Below are positions 23,001 through 34,569 of a stretch of DNA of 64,000 nucleotides, in pieces. Positions within the stretch are counted from its first letter, which is position 1, and the number at the start of each line of letters is the position of its first letter. The notes under the pieces were generated by a model. That model did no database searches and had not been told where the DNA came from. It saw nothing but the letters and a program-made list of their open reading frames with translations. Origin of the DNA: Nectonema munidae (Eukaryota > Nematomorpha > Nectonematoida > Nectonematidae); contig JAUIRK010001043.1 in the NCBI GenBank assembly GCA_030549495.1, positions 558,001 to 622,000 on the forward strand. Reading direction: 5' to 3'. The position numbers and the translations under genes were made by a program.

Positions 23001-23920
23001 TGTGTAAACTGAGAATAGTCATATGTAGAAGCGTATGAGGTAATTGTGTAAATTCATTTTCGAAGTATCCTAAAATTATTCCGTTTTTTTAATAAACACA
23101 TTTGTTTTTTATAAGGAAATAAAATATTTTCATGAATATTCTTCGAAAACTTGATATGATAGACGTATGCACATGCTCGTTATTCCGACATAATACGAAT
23201 ATATGGAAAAAGAGGCGCTATGAATCTAAAGGTAGCATACCTGCTATGGAATGTGTGTTGACACCGAGAAACAACGACTTTTTCGAAAGGCCGAAAATCT
23301 TCCAGACAAATTGAACAGGATTCTTTTAGACTAGGCCTTGCGGGCTTGTACACAGAAAATGTGTAGCCGTGCTCAACGCGAACATTTTTTTGCAGTCTAG
23401 GAAAAGAAAAAGGTACTGCAAAAATAAGGAATTCTTTATATGAAGTTGCCAGAAGGCTGGTGTTCCTAAATTTTTGTTTTTTTTATTTTCTAGGAAATTC
23501 ACGACAAAATGATTATTTCTCTGTTTTCGGGGAAGCAATTATCATTTAATCTTGCTTCAAAATTAAGAGTTTGAAAAAAAACACAAAAAAAAAGTAAATA
23601 TCTAAGTGTAATGAGATAAAACGATGTTATTATTATATAACCGATCTTCATTACTCTATCTCAGAGTTGGGGAATCTTTTTAGTGTAGTGGGAAATTTTT
23701 TTTTCAAAAATCAAGGTCCCCCGAACGAATCACAAATACGAACTCTTGAACCTGTGTAAATCTTCTGTGTTCATTCCCGTTATAAAATTACAAATATTTT
23801 CTTATTCTAGTGTTTAAATATGCCATACTTTCAGTTTGGTTTTGTGTGATTGAAGTTAGCTATAAAATAAGATTTATACCAAGCAAAGTAAGTTAAGACT
23901 CCTCAAATTCGCATCACACG
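20027..23920. other. Gene-poor region with microsatellites
   Basis: 20280-20860 is less AT-rich than its surroundings and has overlapping minus-strand readings (20356-20724, 20423-20695) without family motifs. 21328-21597 has an 89-residue plus reading (SRYTWKQLPGMYKGQMRRLL) that I do not recognise. A G run lies near 21657-21669, a CA microsatellite at 21785-21802 and a TTC-rich tract at 21892-21928. Readings at 22574-22897 and 23132-23538 are also unrecognised. No gene call is justified. Confidence 0.3.
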
Positions 23921-24079
23921 TCTTTCTTTATAAATAAATAATGGATATGATTTTTTCTAACTATATGATCATTTTTTAAGTAAAAATTTACTTGATATCA
24001 GAAATCTTTCTTTATAAATAAAATAATGGATATGATTTTTTCTAACTATATTTTTAAGTAAAAATTTACTTGATATCAG
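23921..24079 (+). repeat. Tandem duplication of an approximately 80-bp unit
   Basis: TCTTTCTTTATAAATAAATA...TACTTGATATCAG at 23921-24001 is repeated at 24005-24079. The second copy lacks about 7 bases (GATCATT region) and has one extra A. It is AT-rich and noncoding. Confidence 0.8.
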
Positions 24080-24130
24080 AGTGCTAGAACAGAACCAACA
24101 TTTTTTATGCCTTATCTCTTGATTCAAATT

Positions 24131-24200
24131 TCTGGCTACTTCTTCTTCTTATTTTGTCTACACCTTATCCCCAATTTGGGGATTGGTGGCTAAGATCTTT
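24131..24200 (-). mobile_element. LINE 3' end fragment with AAG tail
   Basis: On the minus strand, CCCCAAATTGGGGATAAGGT is followed by GTAGACAAAAT and an AAGAAGAAGAAG tail. This resembles the 3' untranslated end and microsatellite tail of LINEs such as the copy at 13642-13916. No coding part was recognised upstream. Confidence 0.4.
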
Positions 24201-24339
24201 AAATTTCTGGCTACGTCACTGATTAAATTTTTTCGGATATAAAAAACTAAAGTTGAAACGTTTTGACTTACAATCTCATCATCATAAATTGATCGGATCA
24301 TAATGAAATAAATTTTCATTCTTATTTTCCAATCTCCTA

Positions 24340-25620
24340 TGAGGACCATAATTTTGAATACTAATCATCTACTTTCTTTTTCAATAGAGTTTTATATATT
24401 TAAAGCAGGCGATATTATTTAATGTCTCTTAATCTTCTGCTTTATTTTTCAATGAAATTTTTTATATATTTAAAACCCATTAAGTACCATAGAAATCAGA
24501 CAATATCTAAAAAACGCAGACGATTTATATTCAAAGTCATTGAAAAAAGCAGACGAAGATGAAATTACTTATGTTCTCAAATGGGAGCATTGGGACTTAA
24601 TGGGTTAAAGCAGATGATTTATTTCTTTGATTTAGGTATATCTTACCCCTTTGAGGACGCGAATTTTGAAGACTAATTAATCTGCTTTCTTTTTCAATAG
24701 AGTTTTATTCTAAAGTAGATTTTATTTTGTCTTTTAATCGTCTGCTTTATTTCTCAATAGAGTTTTATATATTTAAAGGAGATGCTTTTGTGTTGTCTCT
24801 TAACCCTATCAGGACCAGAATTTTGAATGCTAATCTGAATTCTTTTTCAATGGAATTTTATAGGTTTAAAGCAGACGATTTTATTTCTTAGGACACGGGT
24901 TCAAAGTTGTGAGAAACTCCTGTTCTAAGGTAGCAAATTATTTATGAAAAAGTTGGAAAAATTTGCTTGTTATAAAACTAGATGTTTAAGCAAAGTCTCG
25001 CTTGACCCTTTGAGGACTAGAATTTTGGAGAATAATCGTCTGCTTTTATTTCAATTGAATTTGGTATGTTGTAAGCAGACGATTATTATTTCTTGGTACA
25101 CCGGTGTCACACTAATCCTCAAAGGGTTAAAACAACAACTAAATACACTATATCTAATCAGAAAAATATAGAATCTTTAAATGGGATTATGAAACAAAAA
25201 ATTAAATAATCAAATAGTTTTCAGACAAAAAAAAATCATAATCTTATAAACTTTAATCCTTTGAAGACGATTCGTCTGCTTTCTTTTTCAATGGAATTTT
25301 ATATATTCAAAGCAGACAATTTTCATTTCTTGGGACACTGGTGTCCCACTCGCCCTCAAAGGAGAGTAATTACAAAATTAAAATTTACAAGCACGGAATT
25401 TAAAAAAGTAGTAAATTTTGAGAAAATTCGTAGCATTTGGCAACATTGAACTGTTGTAAAACTGTCCTCAAATGCTTAACCTACATATTTTATTCGCCGA
25501 GACAAATTAAAAACCAGAAATTAGAAGACTAATCATCTCTTTTTTTTTAAATTAAATTGAATATATTAAAAGTAGACGCTTTTCATTTGTTGGGAAACTG
25601 GAGGCACACAAATGGTCCTG
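24340..25620. repeat. Cluster of TTAA-type palindromic MITE copies
   Basis: At least four copies share a core. They begin near 24650 (TTAC-CCCTTTGAGGAC), 24802 (TTAA-CCCTATCAGGACCAG), 25005 and 25257 (TTAA-TCCTTTGAAGACG). Recurrent blocks are TTTCAATGGAATTTTATATA, AAAGCAGACGATTTT and GACACTGGTGTCCCAC. More degraded material extends to 24340 and to 25620. The related tandem array lies at 15940-17210. Confidence 0.7.
25007..25126. mobile_element. Best-defined copy of the TTAA-type MITE
   Basis: The left end CCCTTTGAGGACTAG and the right end (reverse complement CCCTTTGAGGATTAG) differ at one base. They are flanked by TTGA on the left and TTAA on the right. ATCGTCTGCTT and AAGCAGACGAT form an inner inverted pair. 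CCC ends and TTAA targets are the piggyBac hallmark. No transposase is encoded. Confidence 0.65.
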
Positions 25621-26746
25621 AAAGGATTGGGTTGCCGTTCCGAATTCATAATTCTTCTATTCTTTTCTAAAGAAGTACTTTTTGGTTGAGGAAGAGTGAA
25701 GGAGGGTTAAAAATGAATTTTGCACACGCTTACGTAATGAATTTTATTGATTAACTACAACTTTCCAAGCAAAAATTGATGTTCCAGAAGGATAATTATA
25801 AGTGATTGCGTGATGTACTAAAGGCATTATAGATAAAAGGATATGGTGCACTGCTTGGGATAGCAAGCAGCATTATCATGATCATTGTTCGAATGATAAA
25901 TAGCGTATGATGATTGCGTGACAAAGGCATTTTTTCGTAGAACGGGGGATATAGCGAAAACAGGAGAGAAAAGGCATAACAACGTTCTGAGTTCAAATTC
26001 AACTGATCCTGATTACACACAACGAACTAAGAATTTGCATTGCATACACACACACACACAGCACAGGAAAGCACAACCGTGAACAATTAAGCATCACTTT
26101 GTACTTATAATATGTATCGTACAAAATAACTGCTACATCACTTTCTAAGCACACTCACAATAAGAAAATATTTTCAAACTTTTTCAAAGAATTGGCAAAA
26201 TAAAATTTGGCCCCACTAGCGCCCATGACCATAATAGTTATGGACTAGAAGAAGACCGCTGAAATAAGGAACCGAACGAAACAAGCTCAGTCTTACATTG
26301 AAAAAAACTAAAATTTCTTTCTTTCTTTGTACTTTGGATCTAAAGGAGCTATGGTGCACGCAAAGCAAAAACGTTCAAGGGAATAGAAGCTTCTTCAAGC
26401 ACTCTCTCTATCTATACACACTAAGGTGTTTTTTAGAAATTTTTTTATCTAGATCAAAATGTATACGAAAATGCTTCAAAATGTGATTTTATAAAAAAAA
26501 TTCACAAAAATATTCATTACGATGGAAGCACGGTCCATTTTAATGATTTTTGTGCCAATGGTTAAAAGATAGGGGAGAATTTTTTTTGAAAATAAGAAAA
26601 ATATTTATAATTTCTGATCAGTTTTATAGCAAATTGAAGACGCTGAAAAATGATGACTTGTAAAATTAAAAAAAATTCAATCAAAAATTTGAACAGTTAT
26701 TTAAATCATTCGATATAACGCAATTTAACTCTTTCAAATATGCTAG
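25621..26746. other. Gene-poor sequence with a CA microsatellite
   Basis: CA repeats lie at 26046-26060. Short readings (25796-26020 minus, 26298-26486 plus) match nothing known. Confidence 0.3.
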
Positions 26747-28248
26747 CAGGGGTTCCCAACCTGTGGTACACGAAAGCCTTCCAATTGGTACGCGAGATGT
26801 TTTTCAAAAATTCAAAAAAAGTACTTGTTTTCACAGAAATTCCCACAGAGAGAAATGTAGTGTAATGTGAATTTGGCTAAAGTTCTTTAATACTTGTAAA
26901 TATGTGCATATGCGTATAATGTAGCATGCACACACATTCTGTTGACTTAGTAGGTACAGTGCTGTGATTAATTATTAACTTGCCATCTTCGTGATTGTTT
27001 ATTTTTATCGATTATTATGTAAATTATTATATATATTCAATATATTAAAAAGCAACTTTTAGTTTTATTTCAGATTATTATAGCGCCAAATCAAGATGCC
27101 CAAACGACAGTATAGCGATCAATACATTAATTTTGGTTCTATGAATTGAAGAATAGGGAAGAATCTGTGTGTTGTGTGTATGAAGACATTATCAAATGCA
27201 TCAATGAAGCCTTTTACAACGCCATCTCCAAACTAATCATCCAGACTAGAAAGACCGCGATCCTAATTATTTTAAGCGACTTGAGAAAATCGACTAGACA
27301 AAACGGGGAACAAATATGAGCAGTCGGTTGGTATTGTGACAGCCTCCTATGAAATTGCACATTTTGTGGTGAAGAAATAAAAGCCTGAACCAGTCATTAC
27401 GGAAGTACAGGGCTCAAAATGAGGTGTCTGTCTGCTGAGAAAGGAGCTGCTTTAGTTTTTTTCAAACAAAAGATCACGAAGTTCAGATTCAGAAGATCCT
27501 TTGTGGATTGAGAACAGACCGTTTGGAATGTGGCGTCACTTAGGGAGGGGAGCCTAGTATTGCATTTGGTCAAGAGATCACCAAAGATCTCCTTCTGTTG
27601 AAAGATGAAATCAGGCAGTACTTCTTCAATGATGGTGATGCACAAACATGCACTACTATTAACACTGGTGATCTCACAGTGGGAACCGGTGAACAAGAAG
27701 AACTCATCGATTTGCAGTGCCACGAAGGTGAAAATCATAAATTGGCCAACTTCTGGTCAAATGTAAGTCCCTCCTATCCGTCACTAATGAAAAGCAATTT
27801 CTCAGCTTCTCATATTTCCAACGGCATGGGAATGCGAACAAGAGTTTTCTACCTTTCTTACAATCAAGTCGAAGACAAGAAATCGTTTCGTAAACCCAGA
27901 ACACAATTTCCGATGTTGTGTGAGCATAATACATCCACGGCTTGCAAAACTAGTTGAAGAAAAGCAACTCCAGCCATCGCATTGACTTACGGCTACTTAT
28001 TGGTCGATAAGTTAAATATTTTGCTTGTTTATGGTTATGCACATGTGCAAATAAATTAAGTTAAATTTTGTATATTTTTTAATTGCGGTTTCGTTTACTT
28101 GTATTATATTTGTATGTTATTGTGTCTGCTAACCTTTGGGTATAGTTCTTTTAAGGTCAAAAACTAATCATTAAAGTTAGGTGGTACGTACCTACAGAAT
28201 AAGTCCATAAGTGCTACTACACACCAACAAAAAGGTTGGAAAACCCTG
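26747..28248 (+). mobile_element. Internally deleted ZBED5-like hAT transposon
   Basis: The left end CAGGGGTTCCCAACC and the right end in reverse complement CAGGGTTTTCCAACC agree at 13 of 15 positions. On the plus strand a transposase start (KMPKRQYSDQYINFGS near 27093, then NLCVVCMKTLSNASMKP) is followed by VTASYEIAHFVVKK, a gap relative to full-length relatives, and a C-terminal part ELIDLQCHEGENHKLANFWS with SPSYPSLMKSNFSASHIS. This is the ZBED5/SCAND3-type layout with much of the middle missing and several frame changes. Target duplication is unclear: TATGCTAG on the left, TCCTAGAG on the right. Confidence 0.65.
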
Positions 28249-28429
28249 TCCTAGAGAATGCCGATATCCAAAATAAATTTTTATGCGGATATAAAATATT
28301 TTAAAAAATTATGTTTTATATTTTACACTATCTTACTATTTTAATCCTTTTTTACTGTTTTTTTAATCCACCAATGTAAAAAAACCTAAATCAGAATAAT
28401 TATAAAAATGCTATTTAAAATAATCATAA

Positions 28430-28860
28430 TTAATTACCGGTAAATTTTTTTAATAACAGTTTTTCTACTTTTTCCCAGTAGTAATGTCTTTCTTTTGTCA
28501 GTATAAATATTTCTGGCGCTGCTAAAAAGAGCTGCTCGCTTTAAACAGTGCTAGGAGGACAGGTAAGGCAATGACATGAAATTTTTGATAAAAATGGAAA
28601 TTCTTCTTTTTTAGTTTTCCACCAATCTAAGCTTTGAGTAGCCGTGCTAGTAATTCTTTTTAATACTTCGTTATGTCTTCATTAAAAGCTTCATTATCTT
28701 CATTTTCTTTCTCATATTCTTCTTCACGCTACTAGAGTTTAGAATAGAGTCCATAGCATCATTCAAAGGGATATAAACTTCAATAGTACTTTTCTTTTTT
28801 TACAGCTTTTTACCCTCATCATATAAATTCAAAAGAAAAGTTTTTATTTTATTTGTTGTT
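28430..28860 (-). pseudogene. hAT dimerisation-domain relic
   Basis: A single minus-strand frame from about 28633 to 28440 reads DWWKTKKEEFPFLSKISCHC, then CPPSTV, one stop, SEQLFLAAPEIFILTKERHY and WEKVEKLLLKK. The pattern WWK, FP-L, P-STV-SE-LF and a basic helix is the hAT C-terminal dimerisation domain. The sequence differs from the ZBED5-like copy just to the left and lies on the opposite strand. No TIRs were found. Confidence 0.65.
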
Positions 28861-29099
28861 TCAAAATTTGTGAAAAATTTACTTTTGAATCTCGGATCCG
28901 AGTGATCATCACTGTGTGAATAACAGCGTATGACGAACGTGAAAAAGCAGTGCATCATCAAACGTGCAAAACAGCCGCAGTTTCATTACAATGTGATGTG
29001 AGATATTTCTGGCGTAAATTGCACCAACACTTATTTTATCTGCAATCAAATTATAAACTCATCTCATCTCGCAATTAGATTACAGTTTTTTTTTATAGT

Positions 29100-30640
29100 T
29101 GATTACAAGTTTGGTCTAATCGATCAAGTGAGTACGCAATGGTGAATCACAAGCCAAAATATCACGTGAGTCTGCAATCCGAGAATGTACTCAGCGGGGC
29201 TGGCTGAAAGAAGAGACCACGTTACAAAACTTTCTGCACGAGGTAGACCAGAGTGAGGGATTGCGACATAAGAGGGTCCGCGTAGCTGTTGATCCTGATC
29301 TTGACAAAGCCATGTAGAAATGGTTTGTGCAGAAAATCAGTGCTAGTATACCATTACAAGGGCAGTTCATTTGTGGGCAAGTAGAAAAACAAAGCCATTC
29401 GTGCTGCCTTCAAACAACTTTAGTTCTTGCACAGTCACTAAGGGTTGGCTTCAGCGCTTTCTGAGACGGGGAATCTAAATCTGCACACTTTTCAGCAGCT
29501 TGTGACTTTCGATCCAAATTTAAAGCTTATACAACTAATAAAAACATGTGCCCTGATCAAGTGTATAACGCAGATGAGACGGCCCTGTTCTATCGCAAAA
29601 TGCCTAACTCTACATACGCTCTCAAATGAGACAAAGACCGTTCATCTAGCTATAAGACTATCAAAGAGAGATGTACTTTTCTTCTCTGCTGCAAACAGAC
29701 TTGTGAACACAAACTCAAGCCTCGACATTGAAAAATTTGCCTAACCCAGATGTTTCCATCGTGTCAACATGAACTCTATGCCAATCCAATATAAATCTTC
29801 CAAAAACGCTTGGATAACTTCTGCATTCTTTGAGGAATGGTTTGAAAACAGCTTCGTTCGGTCTACTAAAGCTTACTGAGGCTCTAAAAATCTTCCTAAA
29901 AAAGCTGTCTCCTTGCTTGACAAATGCCCAACCCATCCACTGACGACTGCAGAAGGTGAGATCACTACTGTATTGTACTTACCAAAAAATACCACCAGCC
30001 TCATCCAGTGCTGTGGTAACGGCATCATTTCAGCGTTCAAAAAGGGCTATCGCAAACAACTTGTTCTTGATATTCTCGATTCAAATCTTCAAGTCATTCC
30101 ATTTCTGAAACAAGTCTCTCTTAAAGATGTGTTTTGCATATCCGCCAAAGCATGGCATAACGTGACCAGAAACAATAATCACCAACTCCTGGAACAAAAT
30201 CTTGAGTCCTGCGCTCAACCAACATGTTGGTGGCGGCCTGGAAGGCTTTTTTAATTTTTATTAAAAAAGGGGTGAAAAAAACACGGCCCAAACTCCCCCC
30301 CCTTAAAAGAGGTGCCCTGGGGGGTGATGGGAGAGAACTGAGAAGAGAGGGGGGGAGGGGGGGGGTTTTATTCCAGACAGACAAAGAGCTTTTGGAGCCA
30401 ACAACCGAGACCGATGACTCAACAGACAACTCTCCTCCACAGCAAAAACCAACAGTTAAAGCTAGTGATGTCTGCTCTATGCTAAAACAAAGTTTGCACT
30501 GGCTAGAAACGCAAGAAATCGATTCAGTTATAAACTGATGCAACTGAAGAACATTTTGCGTTATACACAAAAAGAAGTGAAGCGAAAATGTAATACTGAT
30601 TTTTTTTGTAAAAAGTGATTGTTTATGTGTAAATAAATGT
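29100..30640 (+). mobile_element. Second Tigger/jerky-like DNA transposon relic
   Basis: Plus-strand pieces in order are SRESAIRECTQRGWLKEETT, KRVRVAVDPDLDKAM, CPDQVYNADETALFYRKMP, ETKTVHLAIRLSKRDVLFFS, KNAWITSAFFEEWFEN, KAVSLLDKCPTHPLTTAEGE, LPKNTTSLIQCCGNGIISAF and a C-terminal LKQSLHWLETQEIDSV followed by KNILRYTQKEVKRK in another frame. The first and second acidic positions (NADET and LLDKCPTHP) are present. Where relatives have QPMDQG the copy has QCCGNG, so the third acidic residue is lost. Several stops and frame changes exist. It is a different subfamily from the element at 18140-20026. A G/C-rich tract (30290-30370) interrupts the C-terminal region. No TIRs were found. Confidence 0.7.
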
Positions 30641-30800
30641 GACGCCTCATCAGATAATATTTATTGATATAATTATAGTAAAAATATTTTATCATATAAA
30701 ACAAAGATCAAACTTTAGGAATGTGAAATGTAGATAGCTTGTTAAAATGTTATCATAATCAAGACTTTGACCAGCACAATTTGTAAGTTTTCTTTTTCAA

Positions 30801-30980
30801 CTCAAAGTTTCCTCAAAGGGTTAGAGATGCTACATAATCCTCTAATTCTTGACTAAAGAGACAACGTGTAATCGAACATCTCAATAAGACCTCAAAGTTT
30901 CCTCAAAGGGTTAGAGATGCTACATAATCCTCTAATTCTTGACTAGAGAGACAACGTGTAATCGAACATCTCAATAAGAC
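30801..30980 (+). repeat. Perfect-length 90-bp tandem duplication
   Basis: Unit 30801-30890 is followed at once by 30891-30980. Both start CTCAAAGTTTCCTCAAAGGG and end CATCTCAATAAGAC. The only difference seen is A to G in GACTAAAGAG versus GACTAGAGAG. The near identity suggests a recent duplication or an assembly duplication. Confidence 0.9.
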
Positions 30981-31188
30981 CTCTCTTGTATAAAAGAGCT
31001 CATTTTTTCTCCGTTTATCAATACGCCATTTTCTATGTACAATAGATATAATCAGTATTCTCTTTTTCAGTTCTTTAGTGAAGCTTTATTGCTCATTGGA
31101 AATTCATTTCCCACATTCTATGCTTAGTGAAACTCTGATTAGAGACTTTTTAATATAGAATTTCTGGAATATTTGGAATCCTGTAAAG

Positions 31189-31400
31189 CAGCCTTTTTCA
31201 AACTTTTTTACTGCGACCCATAGCAAGAACCACGGTTTGCATCGCGACCCATAATGCTTAGGTGTAATAAGACAAACTCTGTTCACTAGGTTCATTTATT
31301 CAGCATCGACTATTTATATGTCCTTTCTTTTTTGCCATGACCCATTTTATTTTTCACGCGACCCACTGAAGGGTCAGGACCCACAGTTTGAAAAACGCTG
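31189..31400. mobile_element. hAT MITE with TIRs and target duplication
   Basis: The left end CAGCCTTTTTCAAACT and the right end in reverse complement CAGCGTTTTTCAAACT differ at one base. The 8-bp flanks CTGTAAAG (31181-31188) and CTGTAGAG (31401-31408) agree at 7 of 8. The interior contains CGACCCATAGCAAG and CGCGACCCAT blocks typical of the noncoding ends of ZBED5-like hAT elements. Length 212 bp, noncoding. Confidence 0.8.
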
Positions 31401-31444
31401 CTGTAGAGTGTAAACGATCTTAGATCTTTTTTAAAATACTTTAA

Positions 31445-31615
31445 GGGGTCGTTCACAATTGACGTCAACTAAAAGTGGAGGGGGGGGGGGGATCCAAAGT
31501 TGACATAAGTCGATTTTGTTAAGTGATGATATATCTAAAAGTTGACATGAGGGGGGGGGGGGGGGGGGGGTTGAAATTTATCAAAAAAAAGTTGACGTCA
31601 ATTGTGAACGACCCC
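31445..31615. mobile_element. Palindromic MITE with 26-bp perfect TIRs and TAA target
   Basis: The terminal repeats (31445-31470 and 31590-31615) are identical over 26 bases and start GGGGTCGTTCACAATTGACG. TAA stands on both sides (31442-31444 and 31616-31618). Three-base T-W-A targets suggest the PIF/Harbinger (including ISL2EU) group, but that assignment is tentative. The interior has long G runs near 31480 and 31549-31570. Confidence 0.7.
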
Positions 31616-31618
31616 TAA

Positions 31619-31737
31619 CCCGATAACGGCCAGAGTCGACTTTACAAAAATAAAATCGTCTGCGTTTATCAATGCTCTTTAATACAAATCTTCTGCTTTA
31701 CATTAGATATCGTCTGATTATTGTGGTCGTTAACGGG
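31619..31737. mobile_element. piggyBac-like MITE, host of the neighbouring insertion
   Basis: Starts CCCGATAACGGCCAGAG and ends TGGTCGTTAACGGG, an inverted pair. If the 31445-31615 MITE and one TAA copy are removed in thought, the left flank becomes TTAA; the right flank is TTAG (31738-31741). The interior AAAATCGTCTGCG and TTCTGCTTTA..AGATATCGTC match the 19846 and 16-17 kb copies. Confidence 0.65.
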
Positions 31738-31743
31738 TTAGGG

Positions 31744-34569
31744 TTCAGCATGGTAACTGTATACGAAGAAATAATAATCGTATATTTAAAATATATAAAA
31801 TTCGATTGAAGAGGAAAGTAGACGATACGAATTCAAAATTGTGGTGCCCAAAGCATTAATCATTATTATATGTTGGACTCTCTCTTCTTTTGCAAGTTTT
31901 ACCTTGGAACAATTCTTAACACAAATCAAACAAAAAATTCAGGACCAGTGCTTTCGGTAAGAATCGGTAATGGCCGAATCTCGCCAAAGATTTGTATCCC
32001 CGTGTACATCGGTTTTAGGAGCATCGCCTAAAATGTTCTTTTACGCATATAAATGACATTTCTCAATTTTACTTGCATATTTGTTTCACCCTAAATTTGG
32101 TGCCATGTGTATGCAATTTAAATAGAAATAGAAATTCTTATTAAAATCAGTTACAGCTTCTTTATATGAAAATTATTTGTGTTGTATGTACTAGACTTGG
32201 GATCGTTACTACTAAAAATAACCATTATCGTCTAATTGGGAAATTTTTTGGTGATTTTTCGTTATTGTAAGTTAATAAAAATTTTCGTTACTTTTCGTTA
32301 ATTTTTTCGAAAAAAAGTGCAAATATTTAGAGAAAATAACAAAAAAATATTTAAAAGTAAAATTCAAATACATAATTGTGTTGGAAATTTTCAAATTTAT
32401 AAATATCACATAAAATTTGGTGAAATGGGTTCGAATGAAAAAAATTAACAAAAAATTCTAAAATTAAACAAAAATTTACCAGAAAGTCAAGAAATAAATA
32501 AAAAGAAATTTTGAAACAAACATTGAAATGCTACATAAATACGCTAATATAAAAGAAGTTTTTAAAGTAATTATTTGAGTTAGGTTCTTTCATAGGTATT
32601 GAAAATCGAGTTATACCAATTTAGTCTAAAATTTTTGACCAAATGTTGAACTAGTGTTTTTGAAAATTCTATTTTTGCGAATTTTTTTATTATCACAAAA
32701 CAGTATTTGCGGTTCGACCAAATGGTAGTCGATTGTAGAAGTGTATTTCCCTTCTTAGATTTTTGTTACTTTGACTTTGAAATGATGAAAGCTTGAGTCG
32801 AATAATGAATTAAATTTGGAAGTAAAGAACACAAAAAAAGTTTATTATTATCTGCAGAAGTATAGAATTCATTAGTAGATTTTATACTCTTTATTCCTTA
32901 TATATTTTATCTTATGTGAAAATATATATAACAAATTCAACACAATCTAAAAACAAATAAAAATGTATTGTTGTTATTTTTATCTTTAATTTCAAAAAAG
33001 TTCAATTCCTTATCGTTATTAACGAAATATAAAAAAAAAATCAAAGAAATTCAAAGAAAATATCCCGAGAATCATCGAAAAAATCCGTAGACCCAGGCTC
33101 TTAGCAAGGTTCTCTCAACCAGTTCGAGAAAACTCAGGATTTCAAAATTGTTATCGTTTCGGGGATTTAAGTTTAAGCTATTCCCCTTTCCTACTAATTT
33201 CAATAATGCTGAAACTAATTAATTGAATCAGAAATTTAAAAAAAATTAAATTTTTTTATTTTTCAAAATCCGAGTGAACAAAAAATCTGTCCGTAAAAAA
33301 TTTTCCCTACGAAAATCCGTAGATCTGGCAACACTGGGGTATCAAAAATTCTAATGTACTTAAAAGAATCGGTGGTAATGTAAAGTCATTTTTCGTAGAT
33401 GAAGCCTTAAGAAAAGCCTGGTTTGTGAAAGTTCTTTAGATCCTTAGGATATTATAAAAATAGATACAGGGAAGGTAAATAATGTTAGAAATTTTGGGCT
33501 AAGAATAAGTTGTAAAGTTTGAAATAGTTATTTTTTAATTATATAATAAATAAATTTATAATGAAAATAAGAAAAAATAGAATAAGTAGATAAAATGGTT
33601 TAATGAAAATTTTTTCTTTGATATTTTTTACGAGAATTTTTAATCTAAACATCATCTCCTAAAATATTGCAACAACATTTAGACAATATTTGAACTCTTC
33701 AAGAATTACTCCTTATGTACATCATCAAATATGATCATCTGTATAACAATGGCCGCAGCATTTCGGTCGGAGGGAAATTATCCGATCTTAACTCGGAGTA
33801 TTTAAATTCAGAATTTGATTCCATCTAGGAATCCTATTTCGCATCATTATCAGGTTCCTTATTCATGTTAACAGATTGATATCTCATATTTTGGAAGTTA
33901 AAGTAAAGCCTAAGACTTACTTGTGGGTTATATGCCAAAACGCAAACTTCTCTCCTGAAAAAATATTTATATTTTTCATTTAATATACTTTACTACCCAG
34001 AAACTAGCTTTCTCATGGATTGATCAGAAAATAATCCTTTCAAAATGTTCTTTACCCTAAATTATAAGTAATATTTTGACTGTTTCCAAAAAACATTCAC
34101 AATGGTGGAGATAGTTTTGGTAGTGCATCTCTTGTATCAAATAAAATATTAAAATTCAAAGGAACATTTATACCGAATTCCTTTGAAAAAAAGGAGAATA
34201 AAGTTAAATCGAACACAGCACAAAAAATATTAAAAATAAATTTTATATGATTTGAAAACTTACTTTTTGAAATAGCAAAATATAAATACTGAGAAAATCA
34301 TAAGTATAATGAATATAGCGATTATCAGAAAGGATATTTTCAAGTGATTTATAAGATAGGATAAATTCATAATTTTACAAATAAAAATATGTTATAGTTA
34401 ACATTTGATAACAAAATATATATTCAAATCATGGAAGTAAGAACTCATTTCTAAAAAGAAGGTGATAAAATATTTAAATAAAAAAGGAAAAAGTTTTAAA
34501 CATTTTGTAACATAAATTATAATGGCTTAGATTGAGAAGTCTAAATAATGTTTAAAAAACATCCTAATT
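31744..34569. other. Gene-poor AT-rich sequence
   Basis: 31780-31850 holds a degraded GTAGACGAT-type MITE fragment. 33300-33345 has, on the minus strand, CAGTGTTGCCAGATCTACGG, which resembles a hAT end, without a recognised partner. The rest shows no gene, RNA or clear element. Confidence 0.3.

Noticed and set aside
26739-28256. 8-bp target duplication of the hAT element at 26747-28248
   Set aside because: TATGCTAG and TCCTAGAG only match if shifted; not claimed.
33300-33345. hAT-type right end CAGTGTTGCCAGATCTACGG
   Set aside because: No left partner found within several kilobases; kept only as a remark.
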